Source: Breviolum minutum Mf 1.05b.01
Lineage: Eukaryota; Sar; Dinophyceae; Suessiales; Symbiodiniaceae
Reading direction: 5' to 3'
Length of the DNA stretch: 64,000 nucleotides
NCBI GenBank assembly: GCA_000507305.1
Contig: DF239905.1
Span: forward strand, 62,001 to 126,000
The translations under genes were made by a program, and so were the position numbers. Shown here one piece after another: positions 47,983 through 60,096 of the stretch (positions are counted from its first letter, which is position 1; every line of letters starts with the position of its first letter). The notes below the pieces were generated by a model, which was not told where the DNA came from, ran no database searches, and was given only the letters and a program-made list of their open reading frames with translations.

Positions 47983-50900
47983 AATCGAATTTGCAAAGGC
48001 TGTTGATGTTAGTAGATGTGTTTTCTTCTTCAAAGGTTCCCTGTCAATAGAGGTCCTATGAAAAAACACCAGCCTCATGAGCTTCAAATCAGCTACAAGC
48101 GTTGTTCCAAATGACTTCAAGCAAGGCCCCTTTTGGAGTCGGTGGGTCCCTGCAGTTTGGTCGTTCAAGTAGGCTGTTGCATTCCTACATATCACGAAAA
48201 AGGTGGGTAAAACCTGGGTTAGTGGGAAAAATCGTCGAATTGGTGTATGAAATCATCCTTTAGTTACACAACACGACCCTGCCAACATGACAGGTTGCAA
48301 AACATCCCCGACCCAGCTGAAACTTGGATTTCATCCGCCTGTGGTATCGCTAAAGCGATGAAAAGCTTCTTCCAATTCATCGATTTCTTCCTGTGTGAAG
48401 CCATTCTTCGCTTGCACACCTGGGGGTGCCAGAAAAAGATGAAACTGACCAACTAATTGTTTAGATAGAAAACGACGACAACAACAACAACAACAACAAC
48501 AATGAACAATGAAGAACGAACAAAGAAGAATAGAATAAACATAAAGAGATCAGAGTCTCTCACTCTTTGTCTTTGTTGCTTTTGTTTCGAGTCTTATTTG
48601 GGTTCACGGGGCGTGATGATTTACAAAAGACTTCCTGCATATTGAAATGGTAAGTAAGGATAAGAACCTATGGAAGGTGGGTTTTTAATACCTAACTTCT
48701 CTAGAAAATGATGCCAGTTTCTTTGCTTCGCCTGAAGGGCAAGCCAAGATTTTGTTGGCTGGTGCGGTCGCAGGGTAGTTGACCCCTGTAGATTTTGGGC
48801 GGGTGTGTTGGTTTTTGGGGGGAAATGGGAACTTAAGCCACCCACCATACCAAACACCATTCATCGGAGAGGCTTGGCAAGATATTAGAGTTTTTTTCGG
48901 GAGTGAAGTCCCTGAATCTCTGAATCAATCGACAGTCGATGAATTTTTTGACCTACCCTCCCTGTCAGTCGACCCACGAAATCATGCTGTCATTTGGCTA
49001 AAAATCCTGAGGAGAATCCATTTTTAAGAAAATGCCCCAAATGTCAAGCTGGGATTCACTGACGATCATTAACTGGTTGGTGGTTGAACCAACCCATCTC
49101 AAAAATACTATTCAAAATGGGAATCTTCCACAAAAAGGGGTGAAAAAAACAAAATATTGGAAACCACCAGCTAGTGAAATTACACATATTGTAGGATCAT
49201 CCCGATTGGAATTTCAGTTAGATTATGGATGACCAATGTGTGCAGCAGTTTACCGCGCCCAGCCTAGGGCCCCAAACCTTGCAAAAATGTGTAGGCAGCT
49301 TGAAAATCAATATCGTCATCTGGCGACACGCCCTGGACGAAAGGAGAAAGTTCAATGGGTTTACACCCCAATGCTGGGTTCGCTTGCTGATGCTTCGGCC
49401 AGTGGAAAAAATGGCGCTCTAGTCCAGTATCAGCATAAATGAAATATAAATGATTTACATCCTATTAGAAACGATTACATATGTAACTGATGTATCAACA
49501 ATTAAGGCATAATTTGTAAATGTATGAGTCCTTTTAACATCATGGCAACCAACGAAGCATCAACGAAGCTGGTTACTGTAGACCATATGTGTGACCAAGG
49601 GATTGGATGAGGGATGCAACAACCACTCCTCCAAAGGAGCTGTACTGCATTAAAAAAACAAAAAATCATGATATAAATCTATAGATATGTTACATGTTAC
49701 CTCCTGGGTGTAGATATAAATATATATACATAAAGATATATATATGTGTATAAAGTGTATATATGTCCTATAGTATACGTCTGAATTCATTTCCTCTAGG
49801 GTATACAGGTTGGCGCCAATAACCGCTGGGAAGCCCCCAAAGCGCTGCAACCTGGTATGATCAAAGGATTTTTGGGTGAAGAAATTGACAAAACCTTCGG
49901 AAAAAAAATGTGTTTTACACCCTGGAAGATTAGCATGGAACCTGAAACTGATGGTTTGGAAGATGATTTTCCTTTTCAATTGGGTGATTTTTAGGTTCCA
50001 TGTTAATCTTCCGGGGTGTATTGGAATCTTTTGCTATCATTTTACCCCCAAACAAAGTTTTTCTTTCTTTCTTTCAACGACACCCATGTTGAATTGTTGT
50101 TGTGTGATTCACACGGCGGAATGTTCATGATGCTTGCAGTCTTTACGAACTTCTGGTGTCTGAACAGGTGCAACGTGATCACTTTGGGTCAGTAAACGAT
50201 GAAGTTTTTGACCAGCGGAATCTGAAAATGAAACTTTGGAAAGAGGATGGTACTAAGTTGCAAACCTTGCAAAATCATCATTTAGAACGCTCTCAAATTC
50301 CATTCTTAAATCCTGGAAAACTGTTTTAGCAAAATTTCCCCAAGTCATTACTTCATGTTCATATCTTCCAAGGTTGGAGATCGAGATTTCAACTTCGATC
50401 TTCCTCCATTCAATCACTCCACCAACCCTTCTGTCAACTTCTCGTCCTGTTCTTCTAAGAGCTCTTCCCATTCAGCGCTCGAAAGCGTAAAACCCAAGGG
50501 TTTGCCTCGTTTGGCAATGAGGAAGTTATCTGCAAGCTTATCAGCATCACCAATCGTTGAAACACCGGTGATGGGTGGAAAATAGTAGTAATAATAATAA
50601 TAATAATCATCATCATCATCATGTCTTATCATCGTCATCATCATGATGCATATCATCGTCATCTTCTTGGTCAGTTATCATGACCGTCCTCTGTGGTCTG
50701 TTTGGTTTCTTGACTTATGGAAGCACAGCAAAAAATTGACCATGAAAATCAATCTGCATGAACCTGTCAAACGGAAGACGCATATTCAAGCTACGAAAAA
50801 AAAAGGTGCATCATCTAAGAGTGCGACTTGTTTGAAGCCATCTCAACACCAACCAAAAAGGACTGAATATGTTTCATAATCGTGTTTGAGCTTGGATATG

Positions 50901-51546
50901 TTTGAAAGTCCCATAGCAATGTAAAAACATCGTACTTCCTCTGGGGTTGTCTTGTCCACTCAGCCCTTGATCTATCATCTGGTTAGGGACCATCTGGTTG
51001 CCAGTGTTCAACGAAGTTTAGATACCACAAAAGCTCCATTTCCCCCAACCCCAACCACCTCATCATACTAAAGAACTATATGTTTTGCAACCCAAAGACA
51101 TAAGGAAAAGTCGTGAACATGCCCAGATAAGTCATATTATAAGCAATACAACTATAAGGGAAAAACGATTGAAAACAACCATACAACTAAAAGCTGAAGC
51201 GAATGTGATTTTCTCCTCAAACTCTCAGAAAAAGCTGCTAATTTTCAAAGAGAGTCATCCCACATTTACGCCAAGAAAAAGGGTTGGCTATTAAGGGAGT
51301 GAACTGAGTATTGAAGTATCTTCCCAGATAAACGAAGCCAACATCTCACCTTCACTCGCATTGTTTTGGCCATGAAGTCGGAAAAAATGGTCTTCCGACA
51401 TTCATCTTCCCAGATACCTATATATGAACCAACCAACCATCAGTCCCTTCAGATCTGGCGATTTCGTTTGGGGGGTGGTTTGCATGTCGTGCTTGGCGGT
51501 CTGAGCAACAGAATTCACGCAACTCTTCCCCTTCAATGAGACCATC
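47983..51546 (-). CDS. Gene E: EF-hand-containing protein (partial model)
   Basis: Exon 51546-51438 opens with DGLIEGEELREFCC, the second half of an EF-hand loop plus exiting helix (the first half should be on an upstream exon); 51405-51350 follows in phase (ECRKTIFSDFMAKTMRVK). Further exons: 50529-50423 (AEWEELLEEQDEKLTEGL), 50312-50266 (DLRMEFESVLNDDFA), 49851-49807 (LQRFGGFPAVIGAN), 49332-49278 (GVSPDDDIDFQAAYTFLQ), 48911-48858, 48785 to about 48693, 48419-48339 (NGFTQEEIDELEEAFHRF, an EF-hand entering helix), 48149-48070 and 48040-47983. A stop at 48703-48701 in one frame could split this into two EF-hand genes. A calcium-binding regulatory role is likely. Confidence 0.5.
48474..48501. 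repeat. (AAC)n microsatellite
   Basis: Short pure array within the EF-hand region, intronic. Confidence 0.9.
49072..49175. repeat. Family B palindromic element
   Basis: AACTGGTTGGTGGTTGAACC at the left, GGAAACCACCAGCTAG at the right. It lies in a gene E intron. Confidence 0.6.
49917..50020. repeat. Family A palindromic element
   Basis: TACACCCTGGAAGATTAGCA pairs with TGTTAATCTTCCGGGGTGTA. Same subfamily as 761-862. It lies between gene E exons 50312-50266 and 49851-49807. Confidence 0.65.
50586..50660. repeat. TAA/ATC microsatellite
   Basis: TAA units followed by ATC units, intronic in the EF-hand region. Confidence 0.8.
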
Positions 51547-52105
51547 CTGGGTGGATTCTTGCGGAGGAGTTGTTTGTCTTTTTTTTTTGGCTCCAAGAAG
51601 CTATCCCTTTAAAAACAAAGAAACAAAAAAAACACAACTTGGCGATAAAAAACACTCCGAACTTATACAGAAAAAACAAGAAAACCACATTTTTCGAAAA
51701 TCTTCGGATGATCTTTCTTTTGATCCACGATTTTTTTCGGGTAGGACATGTCTTGTTTGTTGGGTAGACTGATTATTTTGGAAGATTTTCATGAGATTGT
51801 TTCAACTTGGGGCAGCAAGAAATACCATCGCTGGGGACGTTGACATTGCCGGATGGATGATTCGTTTGGGAAAAAACGACACGATTTGCTTCAGTTTCTT
51901 TTCCAAGAAAGATACTATGCTATGCTATGCGAATGGCTGTATGATTGTAACTTTTTTTCATGTTTTATCAATGTACTGTACAATATATCTAGGCAAAGGT
52001 TGATCACTTTTAGTAGTCACATGAGCAAAAAAAAACAGCAAATTTAAAGGGGCTATACAAGGGTGTAAGGGACGATTCCCAACGATTTGCCAAGATATAT
52101 AAGCT

Positions 52106-52246
52106 TACTTGGAGGATCATCCCAGTTCGTAAGTGGTAGTAACCATGGTTGGTAAGGCCCCTAAGTAGGGTTGTTCCCCTTCCAAATGGCCTTTCCATGG
52201 CTTATAAACGGGTGTTACACTTTCTAATGGGATGATCCTCCAAGTA
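52106..52246. repeat. Palindrome with 19-bp perfect arms
   Basis: TACTTGGAGGATCATCCCA at 52106-52124 and its exact reverse complement at 52228-52246, with a spacer of about 100 bp unlike the other families. It lies between genes D and E. Confidence 0.6.
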
Positions 52247-52439
52247 GTTGGTGATTGAGAGTTTTGAAGAATAGTCTGAGTGAACCTCCAACATTTAATT
52301 TTGAAAAAAAACTGGAAAAGACGAGAATCATCTAGTAAATGTGTGTGTTGGTTCTAGTTCACTGCTCTAAACGACTGTTAGATAAACTGTGCCTTTCCTC
52401 TTCAAATCAAGAGTCTTGTTGGAAAGGTGTTTTTTGTTT

Positions 52440-52546
52440 TACACTCTGGTAAACCAACATAGCAGCCTGGAAAATCAAGCATGTTGATGGTATTTACCAG
52501 GAAGGATGGTGAAAATCTTTAAGCAGCTATGTGAGTTTACCAGATG
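52440..52546. repeat. Family A palindromic element, diverged
   Basis: TACACTCTGGTAAACCAACA with right arm CTATGTGAGTTTACCAGATG. It lies between genes D and E. Confidence 0.5.
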
Positions 52547-52783
52547 CTTTATCTGCTCAACCAAATCGCTTTTAGGATGAAAGACATGCCTAACACATCC
52601 TAAAACTGAAAGCAAAATCCCCCTGAAAAAATAGGTTGTTTTATCCCCAACAAAAAAGGAATTTAAGTCCAAGGTGATTCAATTCGTGACCTTTTGATTC
52701 CCCAGTTGGAGGTCACGATTCGCCCTTGAAAGGGTCACGTTTTCACCATCCCAAAAAGGTCACAAAGAATAGCCATGGTATAT

Positions 52784-52888
52784 CTAGTTGGTGGTTGAAC
52801 CAACCCATCTGAAAAATATTCGTCAAAATGGGAATCTTCCATTTAACAGGGGTGAAAATAAAAAACATTTGAGTTGCCACCACCTATA
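52784..52888. repeat. Family B palindromic element
   Basis: TAGTTGGTGGTTGAACCAAC at the left, GAGTTGCCACCACCTATA at the right. It lies about 35 bp past the stop of gene D. Confidence 0.6.
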
Positions 52889-52923
52889 TATGGAATTTTC
52901 CCTTTCCCACCATGACTGAAACC

Positions 52924-53865
52924 TCAAAAACTCGCTTCCGAGCCGGAGGGGTCCTCATCCGCATCTAATGTATCAAATTCGTCCACCGCGGCTGTGAGCA
53001 TCATATCCTTGGTGTTGTAAACGTGAGCACAAGTTGCACATTAATATGTATGTGTATATCAATACATATATATGTTTTTTTGGGATTGTATATATACTCC
53101 AGATTTCCCTAGCATAGCTGAAAGTTTCACCCATTTTTCTTGGTAAATACTAAATACCATCCAAAATGTTTCATTTTCCAGCCAATGTTACTCTGTTAGT
53201 TTACGAAAGGGTACGATTGTTGGCTCAAAAATCCAAGTACCATAGCCACTCACACTTGACTCAGTCTCAGTCTATCCCATCAATTTACAACGAAGGTTCG
53301 CACACTTTTTTTTTTTAAAAGCCAAATTTCTTCCATCACTAGGAAGTCACCAGTGACTATAAACTGTGCTTGCGGAGCTATATCACTACTTTCCTGCTTG
53401 CCAAAGCCTGGTGTGATATGAATTGAATCTAAGGGAATGACCCCGAGCCTGCGCGTTTGCTTTCCGAGGAGATGTTTTGAACTGATCAGAATGCAGTAGA
53501 AACGGAATTTTGGGCGGTGTCAGTTCTTTTTGCTCCTGGCCTTTTGCTGTTTGGATACCTGCCATTTGAATCGCGTTCTTTCCGTGGGTGCATTGTCGTT
53601 GTGGTCTGGGAAACAGTATCTCAGTCTATAGGAGTTTTCCACCGATCTGATTGAAATTTGAACGCCGCATGTAAGCACAAAATGTGATTTGGAAAAAACA
53701 GTTTTGTTCCCAGTCTGCCAAGAAGGGAGGCTGGGAAAAGATTTCAAAGTAAACACGGCAAATACTGCAGCGATTTGAGCGTTTTTGGAGCGCCCTTTGT
53801 TGGTCTTTTTGTCGCGCAAAAGGCGCCAAAAGGAATATGTTTGACGGTTTGGCACCCGCGCAATC

Positions 53866-53899
<34 letters not shown>

Positions 53900-54011
53900 C
53901 CACAACCACAACCACAACAACAACAACAACGACAACAACAGCAACAGCAACAGCAACCACCACAACCACAACCACAACAACAACAACAACAGCAACAACA
54001 ACCACAACCAC

Positions 54012-54042
<31 letters not shown>

Positions 54043-57000
54043 GCAACAGCAACAGCAACAACCACAACAACAACAACAACAACAGCAACAACAACATCNN
54101 NNNNNNNNNNNNNNNNNNNNNNNNNNNNNNNNNNNNNCAGCAACAACAACAACAACAACATCGACAACAACAGCAACAACCACAACAACAACAACAACAA
54201 CAACATCGACAACAACAGCAACAGCAACAGCAACAACCACAACAACAACAACAACAACAACAACAGCAACATCGACAACAACAACAACAACAGCAACAAC
54301 AACATCATTCAGCAGAGGGACAAATAAGTCTGCGGCACTGCTGGCAGATGCTTCAGCTACAAATTGGTGGCTCAAAAAACAGTGCTTTACCCTTTACAAT
54401 CTATAAATATATATCTATTCTATAATGATTATGTATACATAATATATATTCAAATTCGATTTATCTACCTCACTTGTACTATTTCACCAACTTGGATTTC
54501 TCTGCATTGGCCGGAGATTCCTTTGAAAAAGCCCTTCCTGATGTTTTGTTCCACGGATTCCCCCTGGCCACCTTTTCCTACCAGCCAAGCGACTTTCAAT
54601 CGACGACAGCAAACCAAAAACCTGCCCATACCAAGTCCAAGAAGTTTGTACAACACAAAACGCAAATAAACCTAGCCAACTATGAAAGGAATTCCCGTGT
54701 TTTTTTTGTTGGCCCTTTTTGGTTAGTAAAGGTGTAAGTAAAGGTGTGAAACCCAAAAGGTTTTCTTGCAACAACCTTAGACCAAGGTTTTTTGAGACTC
54801 TGCCTATGCAGTGGCTTCCCCTGCCACCATCGATACGACAAGTCGTATAACCTGTATTTTCAGGACATTTCGGTAAGATTTCCTTAACTAAACTACCATT
54901 TTGGGGTGACCTCGGCTGAGGTTGCTTTTTTCTTTATCCGGTTTATATATTAAAATCATATAAATATATGTGTATATATATATATATGTTTTTCGGTTGT
55001 TTCTTCTTAGTGATCATCCTTGAACTTCATTCATCGAAAATACACGACTTCATTCATCGAAAATTCACGACTCCCCACCGTCATCCCGCTGGGTCTCCCG
55101 AGCTCGTAGAATTGCACCGGAATGATCTTATCACCCTGTGGTGGGAAAAAAAACTGCCAAGAAAGGATGTCCAACTAGTTGACGAAAACTAGATATATAT
55201 ACACCCTGGAAATTTAACGCATGGGATAGTCAAACATGATATTTTGGAACAATGTATCTCCTTTCAAAGATGCGTATTTTTGGTGCGGCGATCTTAAAAT
55301 AGCAGCGGGGAAAGTCGGGATATCATCTGATACAAGTGTTCTTCAATACGGAACAAACAACAACTTACACAAAGTACCTATTCATGACTGGCCTCTCCAG
55401 TCAGGTCATATCGGCTTGAAAATAAAGTAGTCAAAGCCACTCAAACAGCTTCTTTATGATCAAAAAGTATCACATTTCGCACGGTGAACTACTGTATATA
55501 TTAAGGCCTTGTGCGATTCGGAATTGATAAGTCTTGACACTTGTTGTCAAATTGGAGCATTCTTTGACCCCTAACGGTTGTCAACTAATGGTACATTGGT
55601 AGTCTGGGATTCTAGGGGTAGCTATAAGTAACAATCCCTTTCACAAGGGGATCTCAGAAGTCCAAACCACCCGGCCCCAAACCACCAAATAACCATTAAC
55701 TGAAGTTGTACTCCTTTCAAAAAACATGTTTTTGTTCTAGAAACCGAAAGGGTGAGAAGCAGAGATACTTCAATCTTCAGAACCACCTTCCGTGATAGAG
55801 GGGCCCAAGAAAAACAGCTCCCTTTCAGAACTGTCATGAAATGTCAAAATATCTCTTGCCCCCTCTCCTTTTGTCATTTCAAGTCTTCAAGTGGAGCTCT
55901 CATGGAACCTGACGTTGATGGCTTTTTTCCTTCAACAGAAGCTGTTTTTGCTTTCTAATATGCTACGGTTGCTACGGGACATAACCCCGTGCAACACATT
56001 CCCCATGTTCCACTGAAACCAACATTCGTAACTACGATGTCGTGGTGTAATCTAATGATAGCTCAGAAATCATTCAAAAGACAGAAAGCACCCGCAAAAA
56101 CCGGCACCCCAAAAAAGGTGGCTTTCCTCCATTCTGGGCAATTTATTATAAATCCTTAAACCTGAATTAAGGCCACACATCTTGGGTAGGATTTCCCTAA
56201 CTAAACTACCTTTTGGGGTGAACTACCTGCTGAAGTCGCTATTATTCTTCCATTCCTTCCATTTCGCGCCTCCATACTTTCTTCCATCTTGTCCACCAAT
56301 TCCCTCAAATGTTCTGCACCTCCGAATCCCACCCGGCCGGGAACAAAACACAAAACTCCGCGGAAGTCGACGAGACTACGAGGAATTTTTGTGAGGTATC
56401 AAGTTGGCAACCTCCAATAACTGCATTTCTTTAAATTTAATGTTGCTATGTTGGTTGTAATCCTTACTGGAAAATGGTTTCGAATCATGTATCCAGATGT
56501 GTTTGAAATTTTCCAAAAAAAACACTGGCATTTTTTGAAGAAACTGTGGATGTTTGTTCACTTGATGTTCACTTGATTTTGTTGGCTAATAGAGTTGGTA
56601 TTTTGAAAGTTTGTTTGCTCCTTTTGCAAGTGACATGATATTCTCTAAAACAGAGTTGGAAATTCTCTTAAACAGAGTTGGAAATGATGAGTTGCTATTG
56701 TTGCTGTTGTTCACGACTTAAACCCCAACCCCCGCCCCTTTTTTCTTCAATTCCCCCCTCCATCCCAGAACAGAAAAACACAACAACATCCCTACATGCG
56801 TTGCAAACGACTCACGAGTCGGACTTCCAAGGCACAGTAGAGCCCTCCAAATTTCAGCAGCCCTGGACACAATTGTGATGCCTTGATATGCCTGGACCGA
56901 AAAATCGGGAGTGGAGGTTTTCCCTAGCCGATTCTTAGTTGGGGGGACTGGAATTTTTGGAGATGTCACTTTTGTACTCAGAATCCAAGAAAAGACTCAG

Positions 57001-58200
57001 AAATGAAAATGCGTTATTCTTTCAATTCCAGAATTCTACCAACATCACAGTGAAGAGAGGAGTGTTTTACCAAACATCCACTACGAAATGAGTGACTAGG
57101 GTTGTGTACATTTCTGTAAACTTACATTTTGCTACTGTTGAGATACGCGTTCTTCCACTTTTGGGTCAGGAAACACAAGTCCTTCCATTCAGCTGACGAA
57201 TTGAACAACTGCAATGTCACTGTTGTGTTGTCTTTCGAGAAAACATCACTTTTAAAAAAGGTCAATTGGAAGATTTGTTGAAAGGCCACATCTGAATGAC
57301 ATCAAGTTGTGTGTAGGAGTTCATCACTCCAAAACGGACCACATCTCAATGACATCAAGTTGTATACCTAAAATGACATGGTAAACCCCTCCAATCTTCC
57401 CCGAACTTTGACAGGTGAAAATTCCAACTAAAATCGTTGAAAACCCACCTATTGTACTCAACCCCCCAAAATTATATAACATAAAAACCCCCCAAAAAAA
57501 ACAACCCTTCCAAAAAAAGAAAACATCATCTTCACCATCCACAACCTTCATTTTTGGGAGGGGGGTTCCAACATGTTAATTGTTTAATGGGTGCCGTGGC
57601 ACCTAACAAAAATCATCATTCCACCCATGTCACCTCTCCGATCGCATTTCTTGTGCTGTTTTCGGTTGAGGTTCGGCCTGGAGGTTGGATCAAAAAAGGA
57701 TTCCGGGTGGGCCACTGAAGGGTGAACCTCCATGGTTGGATGTTTTGTTTGGGGGGGAAATCACATGTTTTGAGTCGGCAAATTTCCAACAGGGAGTAAC
57801 TGCCATCAAAAATTTGTGATTCCCTAGCTTAGTGATTTCAGCAAATACCCAATTTTTCTGAAGGCTATTTTTGAAGTCGGTAGGCTTCTAACATGCGCCA
57901 CATTGAATATATTGAATACTTGAGGTCAGAGGGTCAAAATCCCCCGAAACTCTGACACGCCTTTCAAAAAGGAGCTCGTGTCACTCATGGCGCTCACCAA
58001 ATAATCCATATACAAATGGCCTCCATTTCTTGCAGTTGCACTAATCTCCCGGTGTTTTTTTCAATGACCATGCGAGGCCTGCAATTATATATACATCGTC
58101 CTCCTCCACCAACACCGGTATCCAAACAACCCACAGCCTCGCAAGAGGCAAAGATCCGTTGGATCCTATCCAAATCCTGGCGGATGGAAAAACCAAACAT
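52924..58200 (-). CDS. Gene D: multi-exon gene, unknown function
   Basis: Proposed start at 58200 (exon to 58042: MFGFSIRQDLDRIQRIFASC, PRMVIEKNTGRL), then 57677-57634 (AEPQPKTAQEMRSE), 57405-57368 (SGKIGGVYHVIL), 57291-57245, 57208-57147 (LFNSSAEWKDLCFLTQKWKN), 56891-56796 (AYQGITIVSRAAEIWRALLC), 56319-56227 (AEHLRELVDKMEESMEARNG), 55941-55909, 55821-55769 (SCFSWAPLSRKVVLKIE), 55135-55072 (GDKIIPVQFYELGRPSGMTV), 54592-54492 (AWLVGKGGQGESVEQNIRKG), 53605-53559, 53448-53351 (LGVIPLDSIHITPGFGKQES) and 52991-52924, which ends in the acidic tail DTLDADEDPSGSEASF and TGA. Phase holds at most junctions; the joins at 57147/56891, 56796/56319 and 53559/53448 are unresolved. The AAC/CAG array and assembly gap lie in the intron after 54492. 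No family recognised. Confidence 0.55.
53867..54305. repeat. AAC/CAG microsatellite with assembly gap
   Basis: CAA, CCA, CAG and CGA units in a long imperfect array interrupted by 39 N at 54099-54137. Intronic in gene D. Long translations across it are not proteins. Confidence 0.9.
54099..54137. other. Assembly gap (N)
   Basis: Thirty-nine N bases inside the AAC/CAG array. Single ambiguous bases also occur at 20853-20893 and 44530. Confidence 0.98.
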
Positions 58201-58757
58201 TGATCAAAAACAATCAAAAATTTTCAAGATGAAACACAGTTGAAACAGATTTTCTCAAGCAAAGTTCAGAAAGTTGGAGGGGGTTCCAGGTGGGGGGGGG
58301 GATCAAAGCATAGGCTTTAGGGGGATAAAAAGTCCCAGTATGTTGAAGTTCAAAAGCAAAATATTTCACTACTAGGTTTTTCCTAGTAACCCTTGGCGGG
58401 GGGTTAAGTGACCTTTTTCAACTGTTAATCTGACCTCCATTGGGGTGATCAAAGGGGCGTTTGGAAGCTGAAAAAAAAACGAAATTCAATATTTTGAACT
58501 TTGAACCCAAAAATGAAGGTGGATGGAATCTTTTTTTCTTTTCAAATTAGGTGTTTTTCGGGTTTTACGTTGGTTTTCTGGGTGCATCTTGGAGTGGCCG
58601 CCTTCCCAATAATGGCCCCCTTCCCTTCAAAAATTCGTGGTGACGATGACGGGGTAGGGGGAACGACCCAAACTATATAGCTATATGTTCTAGTGTTTCG
58701 TGCTCCAGTGGCAAAATCATCTTAGATCTATGTGACGTTCACCTTGTGTGTGTGTGT

Positions 58758-59146
58758 TGTGTGTGTGTCACCGTCTGTTTCCAAGACTCACAATCAGCAG
58801 GTTATGTTAAGTAACAATTATAGATGGTCAATACAACAGCAGGCCTGAGTGGTTTCACCATTGTAGAAAAGATAGCGTGTAACCATTTGAAGTATTAGAT
58901 TCATATTGCACATGGTCAAGCAGGAGGCCCGAAGGCCATCACGTTGCTCACGCCAACGAAGCTCTACATGATGTGCCAGGAAAACGTACCTGCACTGTCA
59001 GACGTATTCGAAGGTTGTGATTTGTTGGGTTGTTGGTCCCTTTCCTTGACGTTGTTGGTGCCTAATTCGAACATAGAGTGGACACACTCTACTCGTCACA
59101 ACATGACGTAAAACAGAAACCGCTCTTGGAGGTATTTGATTCAGTG
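58758..59146 (+). repeat. Left copy of ~390 bp direct repeat (LTR-like)
   Basis: Nearly identical over its whole length to 60097-60498 in the same orientation, from a GTGTGTGTCACC start to a TATTTGATTCAGTG end, with scattered substitutions and small indels. Two long direct repeats about 950 bp apart resemble LTRs of a small non-autonomous element, or a segmental duplication. No convincing TG...CA ends or target duplication were seen, because the ends run into GT-rich sequence. Confidence 0.6.
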
Positions 59147-59557
59147 AGTGAAATGGGAACCCCTTTTCAGCCAGTAGATCCGAAGCAGCGGACGGTCCTG
59201 GTTTGAACCGGTGCCTAGCAGCCGGCGGAACGATACCCTAGTTGATTGCTGAAATGCCGCAAGATGGACTAGCTTCATGCTTCTCAGCTGGATATCCCCC
59301 GATATGGCGAGTCGAATGTACCCACTGTGACTCGAGCGAAACTGACAGCTGATTCCCGCCGTCTCGGTCTCCGGCACCTGCTCCGCCGTCAAATCATTTT
59401 GTAACAAACGGTCACCGTCACCGTCACCATCATCTTGTCGTGCAGTTTTCCCGCGACTGCAGGACGTTGAAACTAAACAGAGGAGAAGGATGGACAAAAC
59501 CAGATAATCAAATACCAACGAAGATATGAGGAAGAAACCCTTTGTGAATCCCTCCAA
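59141..59557 (-). CDS. Single-exon ORF with hydrophobic N-terminus between direct repeats
   Basis: 138-codon ORF with no splice borders. The N-terminus has a strong hydrophobic stretch (FDYLVLSILLLCLVSTSCSR) that would act as signal peptide or anchor, followed by an acidic Asp/Gly run (DDGDGDGDR) and a hydrophilic, Arg-rich C-terminal half. Its stop codon at 59143-59141 falls at the very edge of the left direct repeat. It could be the cargo of a non-autonomous LTR-type element or a host gene caught between duplicated segments. No family recognised. Confidence 0.4.
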   Translation of the reverse strand: MEGFTKGFFLISSLVFDYLVLSILLLCLVSTSCSRGKTARQDDGDGDGDRLLQNDLTAEQVPETETAGISCQFRSSHSGYIRLAISGDIQLRSMKLVHLAAFQQSTRVSFRRLLGTGSNQDRPLLRIYWLKRGSHFTH

Positions 59558-60096
59558 TTACTGAACTCTGCTTGCCCTACTTGATAGGGGCATACCTTGA
59601 CGAAGAGGGGGTTGTGAACCCGTCCTGTACATACTGTCTTATGGCCTCCCCAAGCACGCTGTACAGCCTGCCCACTGAAAAGGTCAGTCCGTGAGAAGCT
59701 CCTCTCCGCTCCTATGATGTAGTCAGGAATATATGAGGTAAAACTCTACGTCTCTCTGCATCACCATTTCAATCAGATGTGAAAGACCCCCAATTCGATA
59801 TGTTGCATGTCTCCGTGTGAAACACATTCACCGACGAGCCAACAAGCAAGCAAGCACACAAACACTAAGTCCAGTGAGAATTTGAGAATCACTGTTTTTG
59901 TGTGATCTCAGAGAACCACTGTTTTTGTGTGATCTCAGATGCACTGGAGTCTAGTCACAGCAAGCAAACAAGCAAGCACACACAACAGTCTTGAGTCTAT
60001 AATCCTAACCAAAGAATAGACGACAGTCTGGCGCCCACAATTACTTTGACTTGTAATGTATTACTTGATTTTCAGAGTGGGCCCACAGTGGGTGGC

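Noticed and set aside
48780-49030. Plus ORF containing SLNQSTVDEFFDLPSLSVDP
   Set aside because: The minus reading DFTPEKNSNILPSLSDE has a proper acceptor and donor and lies within the EF-hand region.
49230-49440. Plus ORF (68 codons) resembling a basic protein
   Set aside because: The minus exon 49332-49278 has a superb TTTCTCCTTTCGTCCAG acceptor; the plus ORF has no splice logic and is taken as a mirror.
53520-54425. Long ORFs on both strands around the AAC/CAG array
   Set aside because: They are translations of a trinucleotide repeat with a gap of N; only the short splice-bordered piece at 53605-53559 looks real.
60020-60045. TGGCGCCC as a retroelement primer-binding site
   Set aside because: Wrong distance and side relative to the repeats for a standard LTR element; kept only as a remark.
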